DNA of 64,000 nucleotides from WTFV01 sp965262925 (GCA_965262925.1 CBDHGC010000004.1:2790001-2854000), one strand, 5' to 3'; counted from the stretch's first letter, positions 1 through 8,779 are shown. Made by a program: numbers and translations. Notes: generated from the letters alone by a model not told the origin.

Positions 1-616
1 CGATGCGGACGACGGCGGCAAGACGCAGTCTCTTCCAATGACACATGAGTATCCATGTTGTCAAGGGTCCGGATCGAGGGAAGAGTTCGTCCGCCGCGGG
101 GGGTGAATCCGTACATTCGGGCACCGGCGCCGACCTGTACGTACGATGGTCGAACGTCGCGGCCAATCCCGACGTCACCTCCGGTGAGCGTACGTACCGA
201 CAGGGGAGTGACCGTCCCTGCGCGGGGCTCCGATGGCCGCGCACGGCGAACCCGGCGTCCCGCCAATCCTTGCACTTGCCGAGCGCGCTCCATGACGCGC
301 ATCCTCTGTGGCGGACTCCGAAAATCCGGACAGTCATCGACATCGAGGTCGTGAGCCAGCATGCGAACGCTGCCGACGTGACGACGGCACAGCGCGGCGT
401 TCCACTGCAAGCGTTGCAGGCACGGGCGCCGACGACGATTCCGTCCAGCCGCCGTCGACCCTCTCACAGCTCCTCGCGTAGTAACGCTCGGCCAAATCCC
501 CGCCGTGGTCGTGCGCTCGGCTACCGCGCTACGCGCACGCCCGCAGACGGACGTGCACTTCACTTGGTCTTCTGCTGCTCGAATCCGACCCGCGAGGCGT
601 GGAGCCCACGGACTGG
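1..616. repeat. Gene-free region with two relic repeats
   Basis: No convincing gene is seen. Bases about 34-90 resemble the stretch that begins the rve-integrase unit at 3763-3817 (shared TTCCAAYGACACATGAG). Bases about 415-600 are a diverged copy of the repeat found at 5324-5500 and, inverted, at 59600-59771. The region therefore looks like a deletion relic of mobile or duplicated DNA. Open frames here show no recognisable protein. Confidence 0.45.
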
Positions 617-1603
617 TCATGCGGCGACGAACGGCGCGCTTCCCGCCGGCGCCGCCGCGCTGCCGCGCCCGGGCCGGTCGGGCAACCAGGAGCGGTTCTG
701 TTCGAGCAGGGCGTTGGCCAGCAGGAGGAGCTTGCGCATGACGGCGGTCAGAGCGACCTTCGGCGGCTTCCCCAGGCCGCGGAGCTGGCGGTACTTCGCA
801 CGCAGGCCAGGGTTGCAACGGATCGCCGCCAGGGCCGGCATGTAGAGAAGCCGCCGCACCCGCGGCCGGCCGCCCTGGATGAAGCTGCGGCCCTGCCAGG
901 CGCCGGACTGGCGCGTGACCGGCGCGAGACCCGCCAGGCTGGCGACCGCCTTGGCGTCGAGGCGGCCGAGTTCGGGCATCCGGGTGAGCAGGCCCGCCGC
1001 GGTGATGCTCGACACGCCCGGGATCGAGGTCAGGATCTCGGTCCGGCGGGCCAATACCACATCTTCGGCCAACCCCTTGCCGATTGCGGCATCGACGGCG
1101 GCCAGATGCCGGTCAATCTGGGACAGCCGCGTCTTGCTCTGCTGCTTCAGCAGCGGATGTCGAAGGTGCTTCTGGCGGTTCCGTGCGGCGGTGCGGTCCG
1201 TGACCAGCGCGTCGCGCGCCACTTGCAGTTCCTCGAGGGCGCGCCGCGCCGGCGGCGACGCCTCGGTCGGCCGCAGAGGCAACGCTGTCCCCATTTGCGC
1301 CAGCACCCGCGCGTCTACCGCGTCGGTCTTGGCGCGCTGTCCCATCGCCTGCGCAAAACGCCGCGCCTGCAACGGATTGGCTCGCGCCAGCGGCAGCCCC
1401 GCCTGCAGGAGCGCCTCCTCGAAGGCGCGGTGCCAAGGTCCGGTGGGCTCGTACACGACCGAGCGGACCGGCTGGTCGATCCACGCGATCAGCGCGTTGA
1501 ATCCCGCCGAGTCATTGGTGAATCGCGCGGCCTTGCCGGCAGGAGCCATGCAGGCATCGAGATGCGTCTTCGAAATGTCAACACCTACGGTACAATCGGG
1601 CAT
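617..1603 (-). CDS. IS110-family transposase (RuvC-like DEDD + Tnp20)
   Basis: A 328-residue recombinase of the IS110 family, which moves its element using a bridge RNA. The N-terminal RuvC-like DEDD domain shows VGVDISK (D9), YEPTG (E52) and KTDAVDARVLA (D94, D97). The C-terminal Tnp20 part shows the helix-hairpin-like SIPGVSSITAAGLL and LAGLAPVTRQSG followed by RSFIQGGR, which supplies the conserved serine region. Length is normal for the family (about 300-400). The start is ATG, preceded by an A/G-rich GGAGAAGGAAAAG. Only 62 bp upstream the IS at 1666-3599 begins, so its own promoter and bridge-RNA region may be cut off (see 3604-3765). Confidence 0.93.
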   Translation of the reverse strand: MPDCTVGVDISKTHLDACMAPAGKAARFTNDSAGFNALIAWIDQPVRSVVYEPTGPWHRAFEEALLQAGLPLARANPLQARRFAQAMGQRAKTDAVDARVLAQMGTALPLRPTEASPPARRALEELQVARDALVTDRTAARNRQKHLRHPLLKQQSKTRLSQIDRHLAAVDAAIGKGLAEDVVLARRTEILTSIPGVSSITAAGLLTRMPELGRLDAKAVASLAGLAPVTRQSGAWQGRSFIQGGRPRVRRLLYMPALAAIRCNPGLRAKYRQLRGLGKPPKVALTAVMRKLLLLANALLEQNRSWLPDRPGRGSAAAPAGSAPFVAA

Positions 1604-1898
1604 CTTTTCCTTCTCCTGTGCTTGTCTTGCGAGCCTTCACGCTCATGTATCCATTCAGGACGTAGGAGCCGCTTGCAAAACTCTTGGCGTAGCTCGGCTC
1701 GGAGCACAAGTTCTTCTGGTGAACATCGTTTTGCCTGGATCCCGACCGAGAATGCGGGGCGGGAGGACCGGCGGCGACCCAAGAGGCGGAAATCAGGGAG
1801 TTCGAGGGTTTTCCCACCGGGCGTTGGAGACACCGGTTGGTGACTGACGCCTGTCGGGCGACCGGAAGGGGATGCGCGTTGGCCGGCGAGGCGTTGGT

Positions 1899-3038
1899 TT
1901 ACGTCACCAGCCGCAGGAGCTGGTCGGCGGTGAGCGCCAGCACGCCGAACAGGCAGTGGCACATCACCTTCGCGTTGCCGCGGACTCGGACGTGGCGCCC
2001 GCCGAACTCGTCCTTGAGTCGGCCATTGACGCGCTCACCCGCCGTGCGTTCGTTGTACCGAACCTGTTCGGGAAGCTGCAAGCCGAGACGCTTCAGGCGC
2101 CGGGCTTCGGTCTGCAGTTCTTCGGCCAGCGCAGTGTCACGGCGGGGGTTGATATCGATCAGCGGGACGTGGCCGAGTGCGCGGCTGTGCTCGCGGATCT
2201 GCACCGCGTCGTAGGCGGCATCCATCAGGTCATACAGATTGTCCACCCGCTGGGCCGACAGGGTGGCCAGTGGAACGGCGGCCTGGCTGTCGTGCAGCGA
2301 GGCGGACGTCAGGATGCAACTGACCGGAATCTGGCCGTCGGCCACGTCGATGTGCAACTTGTAGCCGACCCAGGTGTCCCTGTAGCCCTTGCTGTTCTTC
2401 TTCGTGCCCACACTGCACTCGGCCGGCAGGTCGTCGAGCATCTCCTGCAGGGTCATGCTCGGTTGCCGGTCGAGGCGTTTGCGTGTCTTGGGCCGTTCTT
2501 CACCCTTCTTCGGCCGCCCCCGCTTGCGCTTGGGCGGCGGAGGCGACTTCTCCTTCGCGGCCGGCTTCTCGCGCCCCTCGATGGCCGTCGAGTCTCGGGA
2601 CAGATGGCCCACCAAACGGTCGCCGTGCGTCTTCCGGAGCAACGCTTCATGCACGCGCTGGGGCAACTGGGAGTGGGCGAATTCGGCGAAGGCGCGAGAG
2701 AAGACCGACTCGCTTGGCATCTCGCGCCGCCGCTCCCAGCCGCAGATGCGGCGCAGCACCACGTCGGTGGCCAACCGGTCCAGCAGCAGGCGCGTGGTCG
2801 GCATGTCGTAGACCGCCTTGGCGACGAAGGCGCGCGCCACCGCCGCGCGGTCCTTGCGGGGGCGGCCCGGCATCCGCAAGCGCGAGGGAATCATCTGCTC
2901 GATACGGATCACCTCGAGGGTCTGCACCAACTGCTGCTGTTTCTCGGTCAGCGAACCCAACACCTGCTCCAACCGGGGAAACAGGCCCTGTTGGATTGAC
3001 TCCCAGTAGGCGGCGAACGAGGCGCGCAGGTTCTGCAT
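1899..3038 (-). CDS. DDE transposase (DDE_Tnp_1, IS5/IS1182-like)
   Basis: A 379-residue transposase with an N-terminal helical DUF772-like part (about 1-140), then a DDE catalytic core. Candidate catalytic residues are D149 (LSRDSTAIEG), D273 (LMDAAYDA) and E335 (ERVNGRLKDEFGGR). Between D1 and D2 is a lysine/proline-rich insert (PPPPKRKRGRPKKGE). The start is placed at the ATG at 3038: residues read upstream of it in the same frame are antisense to the divergent gene. It sits within the inverted repeats of the IS at 1662-3603. Confidence 0.9.
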   Translation of the reverse strand: MQNLRASFAAYWESIQQGLFPRLEQVLGSLTEKQQQLVQTLEVIRIEQMIPSRLRMPGRPRKDRAAVARAFVAKAVYDMPTTRLLLDRLATDVVLRRICGWERRREMPSESVFSRAFAEFAHSQLPQRVHEALLRKTHGDRLVGHLSRDSTAIEGREKPAAKEKSPPPPKRKRGRPKKGEERPKTRKRLDRQPSMTLQEMLDDLPAECSVGTKKNSKGYRDTWVGYKLHIDVADGQIPVSCILTSASLHDSQAAVPLATLSAQRVDNLYDLMDAAYDAVQIREHSRALGHVPLIDINPRRDTALAEELQTEARRLKRLGLQLPEQVRYNERTAGERVNGRLKDEFGGRHVRVRGNAKVMCHCLFGVLALTADQLLRLVT

Positions 3039-3058
3039 GGCTTGACTGCTCCCAGCGC

Positions 3059-3074
3059 CTACTATATATAGTAG
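3059..3074. promoter_or_regulatory. Perfect 16-bp AT-rich palindrome between divergent genes
   Basis: CTACTATATATAGTAG is a perfect inverted repeat in otherwise GC-rich DNA. It lies 20 bp before the transposase ATG and 28 bp before the DUF6788-like ATG. A shared operator or promoter that couples the two genes is the simplest reading. The equivalent gap in the related element at 31214-31301 also contains a short palindrome (GTACATGTAC, 31263-31272). Confidence 0.55.
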
Positions 3075-3102
3075 TGTAGGAGTGAGGTCAAGGAGGGAAC
3101 CG

Positions 3103-3459
3103 ATGGGCCGCCGGAACCCGATGCGCCGGTACAGCGAACAATACGATGCGCTCAAGGCGGAGTTGCAAACGCTCGGGTTTGTCCGCCAGGGCAGTATCCA
3201 GACCCGCCGTCTCACGTGCGGGAAGCCTGCCTGCCGCTGCCACCGCGACCCGGACGCGCGTCACGGCCCGTACCGCTACTGGACACACAAGGTGCGCGGA
3301 AAAACGGTCAGCCTGCTGCTCTCCGAAGACGAACTCGCCCTCTACCAGGAGTGGCTCGAGAACAACCGCGAACTGGAACGGGTCGTGAGGGAAATGCGCC
3401 ACGTCTCGTCGCGCGCGCTCGCCCTCATAACCGACCGGGAGGTCCCAGAGGTCCCTTGA
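3103..3459 (+). CDS. DUF6788-like small protein carried by the IS
   Basis: A 118-residue protein with a strong ribosome site (AAGGAGGGAA) before the ATG at 3103. It contains a Cys-rich patch CGKPACRCHRDPDARHGPY, then YWTHKVRGKTVS and a helical C-terminus (EWLENNRELERVVREM). The pattern matches the DUF6788-type family, which I know as short proteins of unknown role often found beside transposases. A paralogue lies at 31302-31652. Possible roles are DNA binding or regulation of the divergent partner gene. That is inference; no catalytic motif is visible. Confidence 0.7.
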   Translation: MGRRNPMRRYSEQYDALKAELQTLGFVRQGSIQTRRLTCGKPACRCHRDPDARHGPYRYWTHKVRGKTVSLLLSEDELALYQEWLENNRELERVVREMRHVSSRALALITDREVPEVP

Positions 3460-3603
3460 GACCCCGTGTCTCCGGTTCCCCGGCGCCGGTGACGGCTGCT
3501 ATCCTAATCCTACGAACGCTGCGTCCCACCCCGCTGACCGTCCGTTCCCTCTGCCTCGGGTAGGAAAACCCGGCCGACCAAGGGTTTTGCAAGAGGCTCG
3601 TAG

Positions 3604-3765
3604 GAAAAGACGGTGGCGACCAAACTCATGTACGGCCCTGATCGGCCTGGCCTGACGCGGTCCGACCACCGTCACCCCTTGGCGTCCCAACCGGATGCCA
3701 GGGGGTGAACCTCTCCCGAAGTCCACGGCGGCAAAACTAACAGACAAGCCTGAACGAGGAGTTGT
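3604..3765 (-). ncRNA. Candidate IS110 bridge-RNA region, separated from its gene
   Basis: If the IS at 1666-3599 and one GTAG copy are removed, this stretch becomes the immediate 5' noncoding end of the IS110 gene, where IS110-group elements encode their bridge RNA. It contains a strong imperfect hairpin (3673-3707, arms CACCCCTTGGCGTCC and GGATGCCAGGGGGTG). No target- or donor-binding loops could be matched by eye, so this is a positional inference supported by one stem-loop. Confidence 0.35.
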
Positions 3766-3777
3766 TTCCAACGACAC

Positions 3778-5067
3778 ATGAGCCTGAACGGGGGCCGGGT
3801 CGAGGATCATCGGAGGATGATCGTGAGACTCGACACGCACCGTCTGCAGACCCTGGATCAGGTTCGGGAATTCCTCGACGGAAGCGAGCAGGTCGACCTG
3901 CAACCACAAACCCGCGCCGACTCCTACGCGTTCGTGGCGAAAACCGTGCGACGGTTCGACTACGCCCTGCGGGGGAAGGCCGACAAGGGCCTGCTGCGCC
4001 GCTTCCTGGCCAAGGTGGCCGGCTTGTCACGGGCCCAAATCACACGCCTGTTGCAGCAACACCGGACCACGGGAGAGATCGCCGACCGCCGCGACACCCC
4101 GCGCCGACCGTTCCCGCGCCGCTACTCCAACGCCGACATCGGGCTGCTGGCCGAGCTCGACGTGCTCCACGGCACGCTGTCCGGTCCGGCCACGCGCAAG
4201 CTCTGCGCCCGCGCTTTCCATCTGTTCGGCGACCGCCGCTTCGAACGCCTGGCCGGCATCTCCAACGGCCATCTGTACAACCTGCGGCACACGACAAGCT
4301 ATCAACGGCGCCGCGGAACGACGCCGCTGCCGACGCGCCCGGTGCAGGTCGCGATCGGGGAACGCCGCCGCCCGCAGCCGTTCGGACAACCTGGCTGGGT
4401 GCGGGTCGATACCGTCCATCAAGGCGACCTGGACGGCATCAAGGGCCTCTACCACGTGAACCTGGTGGATGAGGTCACCCAGTTCCAGTGCATCGGCTCG
4501 GTCGAGCATATCCACGCCGCCTGCCTGGCCCCGGTCCTCGACGCTCTGCTGCGGGCGTTCCCCTTCACGCTCCACGGCTTCCACGCCGACAACGGCTCGG
4601 AGTTCATCAACCGCGAGGTCGCGGCGCTGCTCCAGGGGCTGCACATCGACGCATTCACCAAGTCCCGCGCCCGTCGCAGCACCGACAACGCCCTGGTCGA
4701 GAGCAAGAACGGCTCGGTCATCCGCAAGCAGCTCGGTCACGGCCACATCCCCAGCCGCTGTGCCGCGCAGGTCAACGCCTTCACCCAGCAGGTCCTCTCG
4801 CCCTATCTCAACTTCCACCGCCCCTGCTTCTTCCCCACCGAAGAAGTCGACCGCAAGGGCCGCGTGCGCAAGCGCTACCGCGACGCCGACATCATGACCC
4901 CCTACGAGAAGCTCAAGTCGTTGCCCGACGCCGCCGCCTGCCTGAAGCCCGGAACCACCTTCGCAAAGCTCGACGCGGTCGCGGTCGCGATGAGCGACAA
5001 CGAAGCCGCGCAGGCGCTCGACGAGGCCCGCACGCGGTTGTTCCGGTCCATCCACCCAGCGGCCTGA
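3778..5067 (+). CDS. rve-type integrase/transposase (IS481/ISNCY-like)
   Basis: Up to 429 residues; an internal ATG at 3817 is an alternative start. An N-terminal helix-turn-helix region (about 60-110, GLSRAQITRLLQQHRTTGEI) precedes a retroviral-integrase-fold core. The acidic triad reads D211 (VRVDTVHQGD), D271 (FHADNGSEF) and E308 (NALVESKNG), with 36 residues between the last two, as expected for DDx35E enzymes. The C-terminus after about 330 (LNFHRPCFFPTEEVDRKG) is typical of these transposases. It appears intact. No terminal repeats were identified, so the element ends are unknown. Confidence 0.88.
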   Translation: MSLNGGRVEDHRRMIVRLDTHRLQTLDQVREFLDGSEQVDLQPQTRADSYAFVAKTVRRFDYALRGKADKGLLRRFLAKVAGLSRAQITRLLQQHRTTGEIADRRDTPRRPFPRRYSNADIGLLAELDVLHGTLSGPATRKLCARAFHLFGDRRFERLAGISNGHLYNLRHTTSYQRRRGTTPLPTRPVQVAIGERRRPQPFGQPGWVRVDTVHQGDLDGIKGLYHVNLVDEVTQFQCIGSVEHIHAACLAPVLDALLRAFPFTLHGFHADNGSEFINREVAALLQGLHIDAFTKSRARRSTDNALVESKNGSVIRKQLGHGHIPSRCAAQVNAFTQQVLSPYLNFHRPCFFPTEEVDRKGRVRKRYRDADIMTPYEKLKSLPDAAACLKPGTTFAKLDAVAVAMSDNEAAQALDEARTRLFRSIHPAA

Positions 5068-5174
5068 AGGTTTGCTCCGGCCCGCTACCGCCGCCTGTCG
5101 GTCGGCGTCGTGCTGTTGACGAGCAGGCGCGAGGAAGCTCGAACACCGGACGTGCCAACTCGCGCGGGCGCTGC

Positions 5175-5288
5175 CGAGCCCGGATCGCCGGCGCCGACGC
5201 GCGTCGTCACCGGCTGCGGTCGAATACGGACGGACAGCGCTGTCGTCGAGCCCGGATCGCCGGCGCCGACTTGCGTCGTCACCGGCTT
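5175..5288. repeat. Two ~42-bp direct repeats, 72-bp period
   Basis: The sequence GAGCCCGGATCGCCGGCGCC and the following GCGTCGTCACCGGCT occur twice with about two differences, offset by 72 bp. They lie just downstream of the rve integrase. Function is unknown; they might belong to the element's right end. Confidence 0.6.
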
Positions 5289-5323
5289 CAGCACCACCGA
5301 AAGGCGGAAGCGCGACGCCATCA

Positions 5324-5733
5324 GGCACGAGCGCCGACGACGATCCATCCAGCCGTTGCCGGCCGTTTCACAGCCCCTCGCGTAGTCACGTCCAGCCCCT
5401 CTGCTGCCGGTTCCGCGCTCGGCTACCGCACTCCGCAAACGTCCACAGACGGACGTTCGCTCCGCTTGGTCTCCTGCTGTTCAGAACCCGGCAAACCAGA
5501 CCCTCACCGTTCGGTTGCTACGGCAGCGGCTACAGCACCTTCGCCCTGAACCAGGACGCGCCCAGCGCCGCGTCGTACATCGTGACGGTTCCGCCGCCAT
5601 GAGCGATAATGCTGCGGTCACGCGCGCCCTCAACGCGGCCCGCGCCAGGACCTGTTTCGATCCGTCGGTTCGGTCGCCTGACAGGCGCGGCTCACGTGCC
5701 CCGCTTCAGGCTCATTTCTGGATTGGAAAGGAC
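5324..5733 (+). repeat. ~410-bp repeat, inverted copy at 59358-59771
   Basis: This segment is nearly identical to the reverse complement of 59358-59771 and partly to 415-600. It carries the C-terminal end of an unknown protein (ending LNQDAPSAASYIVTVPPP, stop at 5602), an ATGA-overlapped start (MSDNAAVTRALNAARAR), and the first few codons of the SLOG gene that is complete at 58842-59393. Homology stops at 5733, inside that gene's N-terminus, so this copy is a truncated duplicate of the 59-kb locus. Confidence 0.8.
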
Positions 5734-5748
5734 TCTTTCCGCGCTAGC

Positions 5749-5881
5749 CCGAAAACCGTCGCCTACGGCTCCGATTTCCGCCCAACCGGGCCTGCCTGGA
5801 AGTCTGCCCCGTTTCTACGGCGCAGACTCCTAGCCCGAAAATCGTCGCCTACGGCTCCGATTTCCGCCCAACCGGGCCTGT
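5749..5881. repeat. Direct repeat pair around a hairpin, CTAG junctions
   Basis: A ~50-bp unit beginning TAGCCCGAAAA and ending CGGGCCTG occurs at 5749 and again at 5831. Between the copies is a hairpin-forming stretch (GTCTGCC...GGCGCAGAC, about 5798-5830). The same hairpin recurs at 8345-8373, right after the DruA-IS4 element. Unit boundaries coincide with CTAG. Confidence 0.6.
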
Positions 5882-8344
5882 CTAGGACTGCCCGTGCCCC
5901 ATAATTTTTCGCTGGACTTCATGCAGCCACTTCGCTACGGTGGCCGGCATGGAGATTCAGAATCAGGTCTCACGTATTCTACGGGACAACCTCGCCCGCC
6001 TGCGTGACGTGCTGGACGAGGCGGTTTCGCAGGGTGTCGGCAGCCTCGGTCAGGTCGCCGATCGCGTCTGTGAAGCGTTCGATTTCCGCGACGGGCGGGG
6101 CCGGTGGCAGCGCGCGAGCTGTTGCCGGGCGTTGTCCGACCTGCAGGCGGCCGGCCACGTCTCGCTGCCTGCGAGTCAGGCGGCTCGCGGCGTTGGGGGC
6201 CGGGCGCGGGTGCTTCCGCACCCGATGGCGCCGGCGGTGGACGTGCCGGGCACGGTCGGCAAGGTTGTGGGTCTGACCCTGGCGCTGGTTGAGACCGACG
6301 CGCAGCGCCAAGTCTGGAACACGCTGATGGCGTACGAGCACCCGCGCGGCGCCGGTCCGTTCGTCGGCCCGCAACTGCGGTATCTGGTGGGTTCGGCGCA
6401 TGGTTGGCTGGGCGGCGTCGGGTTCGCGGCGAGTGCGCGGCGGCTGCGGTCCCGCGACGCCTGGGTCGGGTGGGACGACACGGGCCGGCGCGCGCACCTG
6501 CACCGGGTGTTGGGACTGTGCCGGCTGCTGGTGCGCCCCGGCATTGTGTGTCGCAACCTGGCCTCGCACGTGCTGGGCCGGGTCGTCCGGGCAGTCGGCG
6601 ACGACTGCGAGGGTCTGTATGGCTATCGCCCCTGGCTGCTGGAGACGTTCGTCGACGAGACCGAACAGACGGGGGCGAGCGTGCGCGCGGCCAACTGGGT
6701 TCGGGTGGGTGAGACCTGCGGTCGCGGTCGCCAGGACCGCCGGCACGCGGCGCCGGAAACGCGCAAGGCGGTGTATATGTATGCCTTGGAGCCGGCGGGG
6801 CGCACCCGCCTCGCGGTGCCTGCACCGGTCGTGGCGCCGCTGGCGGTTGGCGACGGTCTCGACGCCGCGGTCTGGGCGGACCACGAGTTCGGCGGGGCGC
6901 GTTTGGGCGACGCGCGTCTGAGCGCGCGGCTGGTACAGAGCGCGCAGCAAATGGCAGAGTCTCCGATGCGCGCCATCACCGGCGCCGCCCACGGCGCCCG
7001 CGCGATGGTCAAGGGCCATTACCGGCTGATCGACCAGCCCGCCGACAGTGCGGTGACGGTCGACAACATCCTCGCGCCGCATCGCGAGCAGACGCTGCGC
7101 CGGATGCAGGCGCACGACACGGTGCTGTGCATCCAGGACGGCACCCGGTTGAACTTCACCCGGCGCGGGCAGACGCAAGGGCTGGGGGCCATCGGCTCGA
7201 ACCAGACCGGGGCGGTGGCGCGCGGCCTGGAGTTGCACACGACCTTGGCCGTCAATCCCGACGGGGTGGCGTTGGGTGTGCTGCGGGCCGCCTTCGACGC
7301 GCCCGCGTCCCCCAACTCCGAGGCGGAAGGCGAGCCGACCCCAAAGCCGCGCGAGAAGCGCAAGGCGTTCCGTTGGATCGAGGGGCTGCGCGACTGCGCG
7401 CAGGCAGCCGAGCAATTGTCCCAGACCCGCGTGGTGTGCGTGATGGACCGCGAGGCCGATTTCCTCGACCTGTTCGTCGAACACCGCGCGGCTGCCCCGC
7501 AGGTCGACCTGCTGGTCCGCGCCAAGGCCGACCGCGTCCTCGGCAGGGAAAAGACGCCCGCCGGGCAGACGGTCTCACGCCGTCTGTTCGATACGGTGCG
7601 CAACGCGCCGGCCCGAGGCGCCGCCAAGGTCGAGGTGCAGCGGCTGAGCGCGCGCGTGAAGGCCAGCAAACAGGCCCGCAAGGACCGCCGGGCGGAGCGG
7701 GTCGCCGACGTGACGCTGCGCTACCAGCAGGTGCCGCTGCCCTGCCCCGGCGACGAGCCGGTCGCACTGTGGGTCGTCCACGTGCGCGAGGAACAACCGC
7801 CGCCCGCGGCCGAGCCGCTGGAGTGGTTCCTGCTGACCACTTTGCGTGTGAGCAGCGCCGACGACGCCACGCGCATCCTGCAATGGTACGTCCGGCGCTG
7901 GCGCATCGAAGAATACTTCCGCGTGCTCAAGTCCGGCTGCAAGGTCGAGGAGTTGCAGCACCACACGGCCGAGCGGCTCGAACGCGCCATGGCCATCAAG
8001 ATGGTCATCGGGTGGCGCATCCAGTTGATGGTCCAACTCGGGCGCGAAGTGCCCGACCTGCCGGGCGACCTGCTGTTCTCCGATGGCGAGTTGCGCGTGC
8101 TCGCCACCTTCGCCCGCTCACGCAAGCTGCCGCCGCCGGCGCGCCTCGGCGACGCTGTCGGTCTGGTCGGGCGCCTCGGCGGGTGGCTCGGACGCCAACG
8201 CGACCCGCCCGGCGCACAGTTGATGTGGCACGGCTACACTCAACTGGTTGCCATGGCCTTCGCCTTCGAACTGCGGGACGAGTTCGGATGACCTCCTGCT
8301 CACTACAGTCCAGCCCCGGACATCCGGGGCACGGGCAGGCCTAG
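5882..8344. mobile_element. DruA-IS4 insertion element, copy 1
   Basis: Terminal inverted repeats of 19 bp with one mismatch lie at 5882-5900 (CTAGGACTGCCCGTGCCCC) and 8326-8344. CTAG occurs at both outer edges (5882-5885, 8341-8344), so it may be the target duplication or part of the ends. The single long gene inside fuses a DruA (DUF4338) domain to an IS4/Tn5-type transposase. A related but distinct element is at 20974-23398. Confidence 0.82.
5940..8291 (+). CDS. DruA (DUF4338)-IS4 transposase fusion
   Basis: Up to 783 residues (an ATG at 5949 is an equally good start). Residues about 1-110 are helical and unassigned. About 120-285 match DUF4338, the fold of the Druantia protein DruA: LRYLVGSAHGWLGGVGF, RDAWVGWDD, NLASHVLGR, YGYRPWLLETFVDE, NWVRVGETCGRGRQDR. 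About 310-770 is an IS4/Tn5-like DDE transposase with D400 (CIQDGTRLNF), D503 (VMDREAD) and E657 in the Y-(2)-R-(3)-E-(6)-K signature YVRRWRIEEYFRVLKSG. It is the only gene of its element. DruA-like domains fused to transposases are known as a class. Whether the domain helps transposition or gives phage defence is not shown here. Confidence 0.9.
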   Translation: MAGMEIQNQVSRILRDNLARLRDVLDEAVSQGVGSLGQVADRVCEAFDFRDGRGRWQRASCCRALSDLQAAGHVSLPASQAARGVGGRARVLPHPMAPAVDVPGTVGKVVGLTLALVETDAQRQVWNTLMAYEHPRGAGPFVGPQLRYLVGSAHGWLGGVGFAASARRLRSRDAWVGWDDTGRRAHLHRVLGLCRLLVRPGIVCRNLASHVLGRVVRAVGDDCEGLYGYRPWLLETFVDETEQTGASVRAANWVRVGETCGRGRQDRRHAAPETRKAVYMYALEPAGRTRLAVPAPVVAPLAVGDGLDAAVWADHEFGGARLGDARLSARLVQSAQQMAESPMRAITGAAHGARAMVKGHYRLIDQPADSAVTVDNILAPHREQTLRRMQAHDTVLCIQDGTRLNFTRRGQTQGLGAIGSNQTGAVARGLELHTTLAVNPDGVALGVLRAAFDAPASPNSEAEGEPTPKPREKRKAFRWIEGLRDCAQAAEQLSQTRVVCVMDREADFLDLFVEHRAAAPQVDLLVRAKADRVLGREKTPAGQTVSRRLFDTVRNAPARGAAKVEVQRLSARVKASKQARKDRRAERVADVTLRYQQVPLPCPGDEPVALWVVHVREEQPPPAAEPLEWFLLTTLRVSSADDATRILQWYVRRWRIEEYFRVLKSGCKVEELQHHTAERLERAMAIKMVIGWRIQLMVQLGREVPDLPGDLLFSDGELRVLATFARSRKLPPPARLGDAVGLVGRLGGWLGRQRDPPGAQLMWHGYTQLVAMAFAFELRDEFG

Positions 8345-8373
8345 GAGTCTGCCCCGTTCTACGGCGCAGACTC

Positions 8374-8484
8374 CTAGTGGTTCGTCACGTCATCATCTTC
8401 GGATACGGACATGGGTTACAGCGAGCAATCATCGACGAATCACAGCACCGCACACCCGAACGTTTAATCATGGCGCAGCACTAG
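8374..8484. repeat. 111-bp MITE, copy 1
   Basis: First of three 111-bp units (others 8669-8779 and 8895-9005). Each starts and ends with CTAG. Its outer ends form an imperfect inverted repeat (CTAGTGGTTCGTCACG against CTAGTGCTGCGCCATG). It has no coding capacity. Copies 1 and 3 look identical; copy 2 differs by one base near the left end. Confidence 0.85.
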
Positions 8485-8489
8485 CCTGA

Positions 8490-8672
8490 CTAGCCATCTA
8501 CCTGTCCGAGTCGTGGGCCCTCGATGTGAACGTCAAGGCGGCCAGGGGTACGTTCAGGAACGTCCCGGCAGGCAGCGCCCCGGCTGGCGGGACGAGCGGA
8601 CACTCGGACACCCTGGTCCATCTCGACGCCGCGTCGGCCCGTCTCGGCATTGGTTTCTCGTGGTGGCCCTAG
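8490..8672 (+). pseudogene. C-terminal fragment of an outer-membrane beta-barrel protein
   Basis: About 60 codons between two MITEs read as the end of a barrel protein. Alternating strands (IYLSESWALDVNVKAARGTF ... SARLGIGFSWWP) finish with a terminal aromatic/proline, as in outer-membrane beta-barrels. The stop codon TAG lies within the CTAG that begins MITE copy 2. The upstream part is missing after MITE copy 1. Family assignment beyond beta-barrel is not possible. Confidence 0.5.
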
Positions 8673-8779
8673 TGGTGCGTCACGTCATCATCTTCGGATA
8701 CGGACATGGGTTACAGCGAGCAATCATCGACGAATCACAGCACCGCACACCCGAACGTTTAATCATGGCGCAGCACTAG
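8669..8779. repeat. 111-bp MITE, copy 2
   Basis: Same unit as 8374-8484, with G for T at position 9. Its first CTAG supplies the stop codon of the barrel-protein fragment on its left. Confidence 0.85.

Larger units (their letters stand above)
1662..3603. mobile_element. Complete IS with 22-bp inverted repeats and GTAG duplication
   Basis: Imperfect 22-bp terminal inverted repeats lie at 1666-1687 and 3578-3599 (20 of 22 positions match; core CTTGCAAAAC). They are flanked by a direct GTAG at 1662-1665 and 3600-3603, a 4-bp target duplication. Inside are a DDE transposase (minus strand) and a DUF6788-like gene (plus strand), transcribed divergently from a central palindrome. The insertion lies immediately upstream of the IS110 gene at 617-1603. 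A related right half with a different partner gene is at 30923-31788. Confidence 0.88.

Noticed and set aside
45..845. 266-codon frame at the window start
   Set aside because: Runs through relic repeats and into the IS110 3' end; no protein-like features.
5175..5288. Integron attC-like interpretation of the 72-bp-period repeats
   Set aside because: No GTTRRRY core sites or integron integrase seen.
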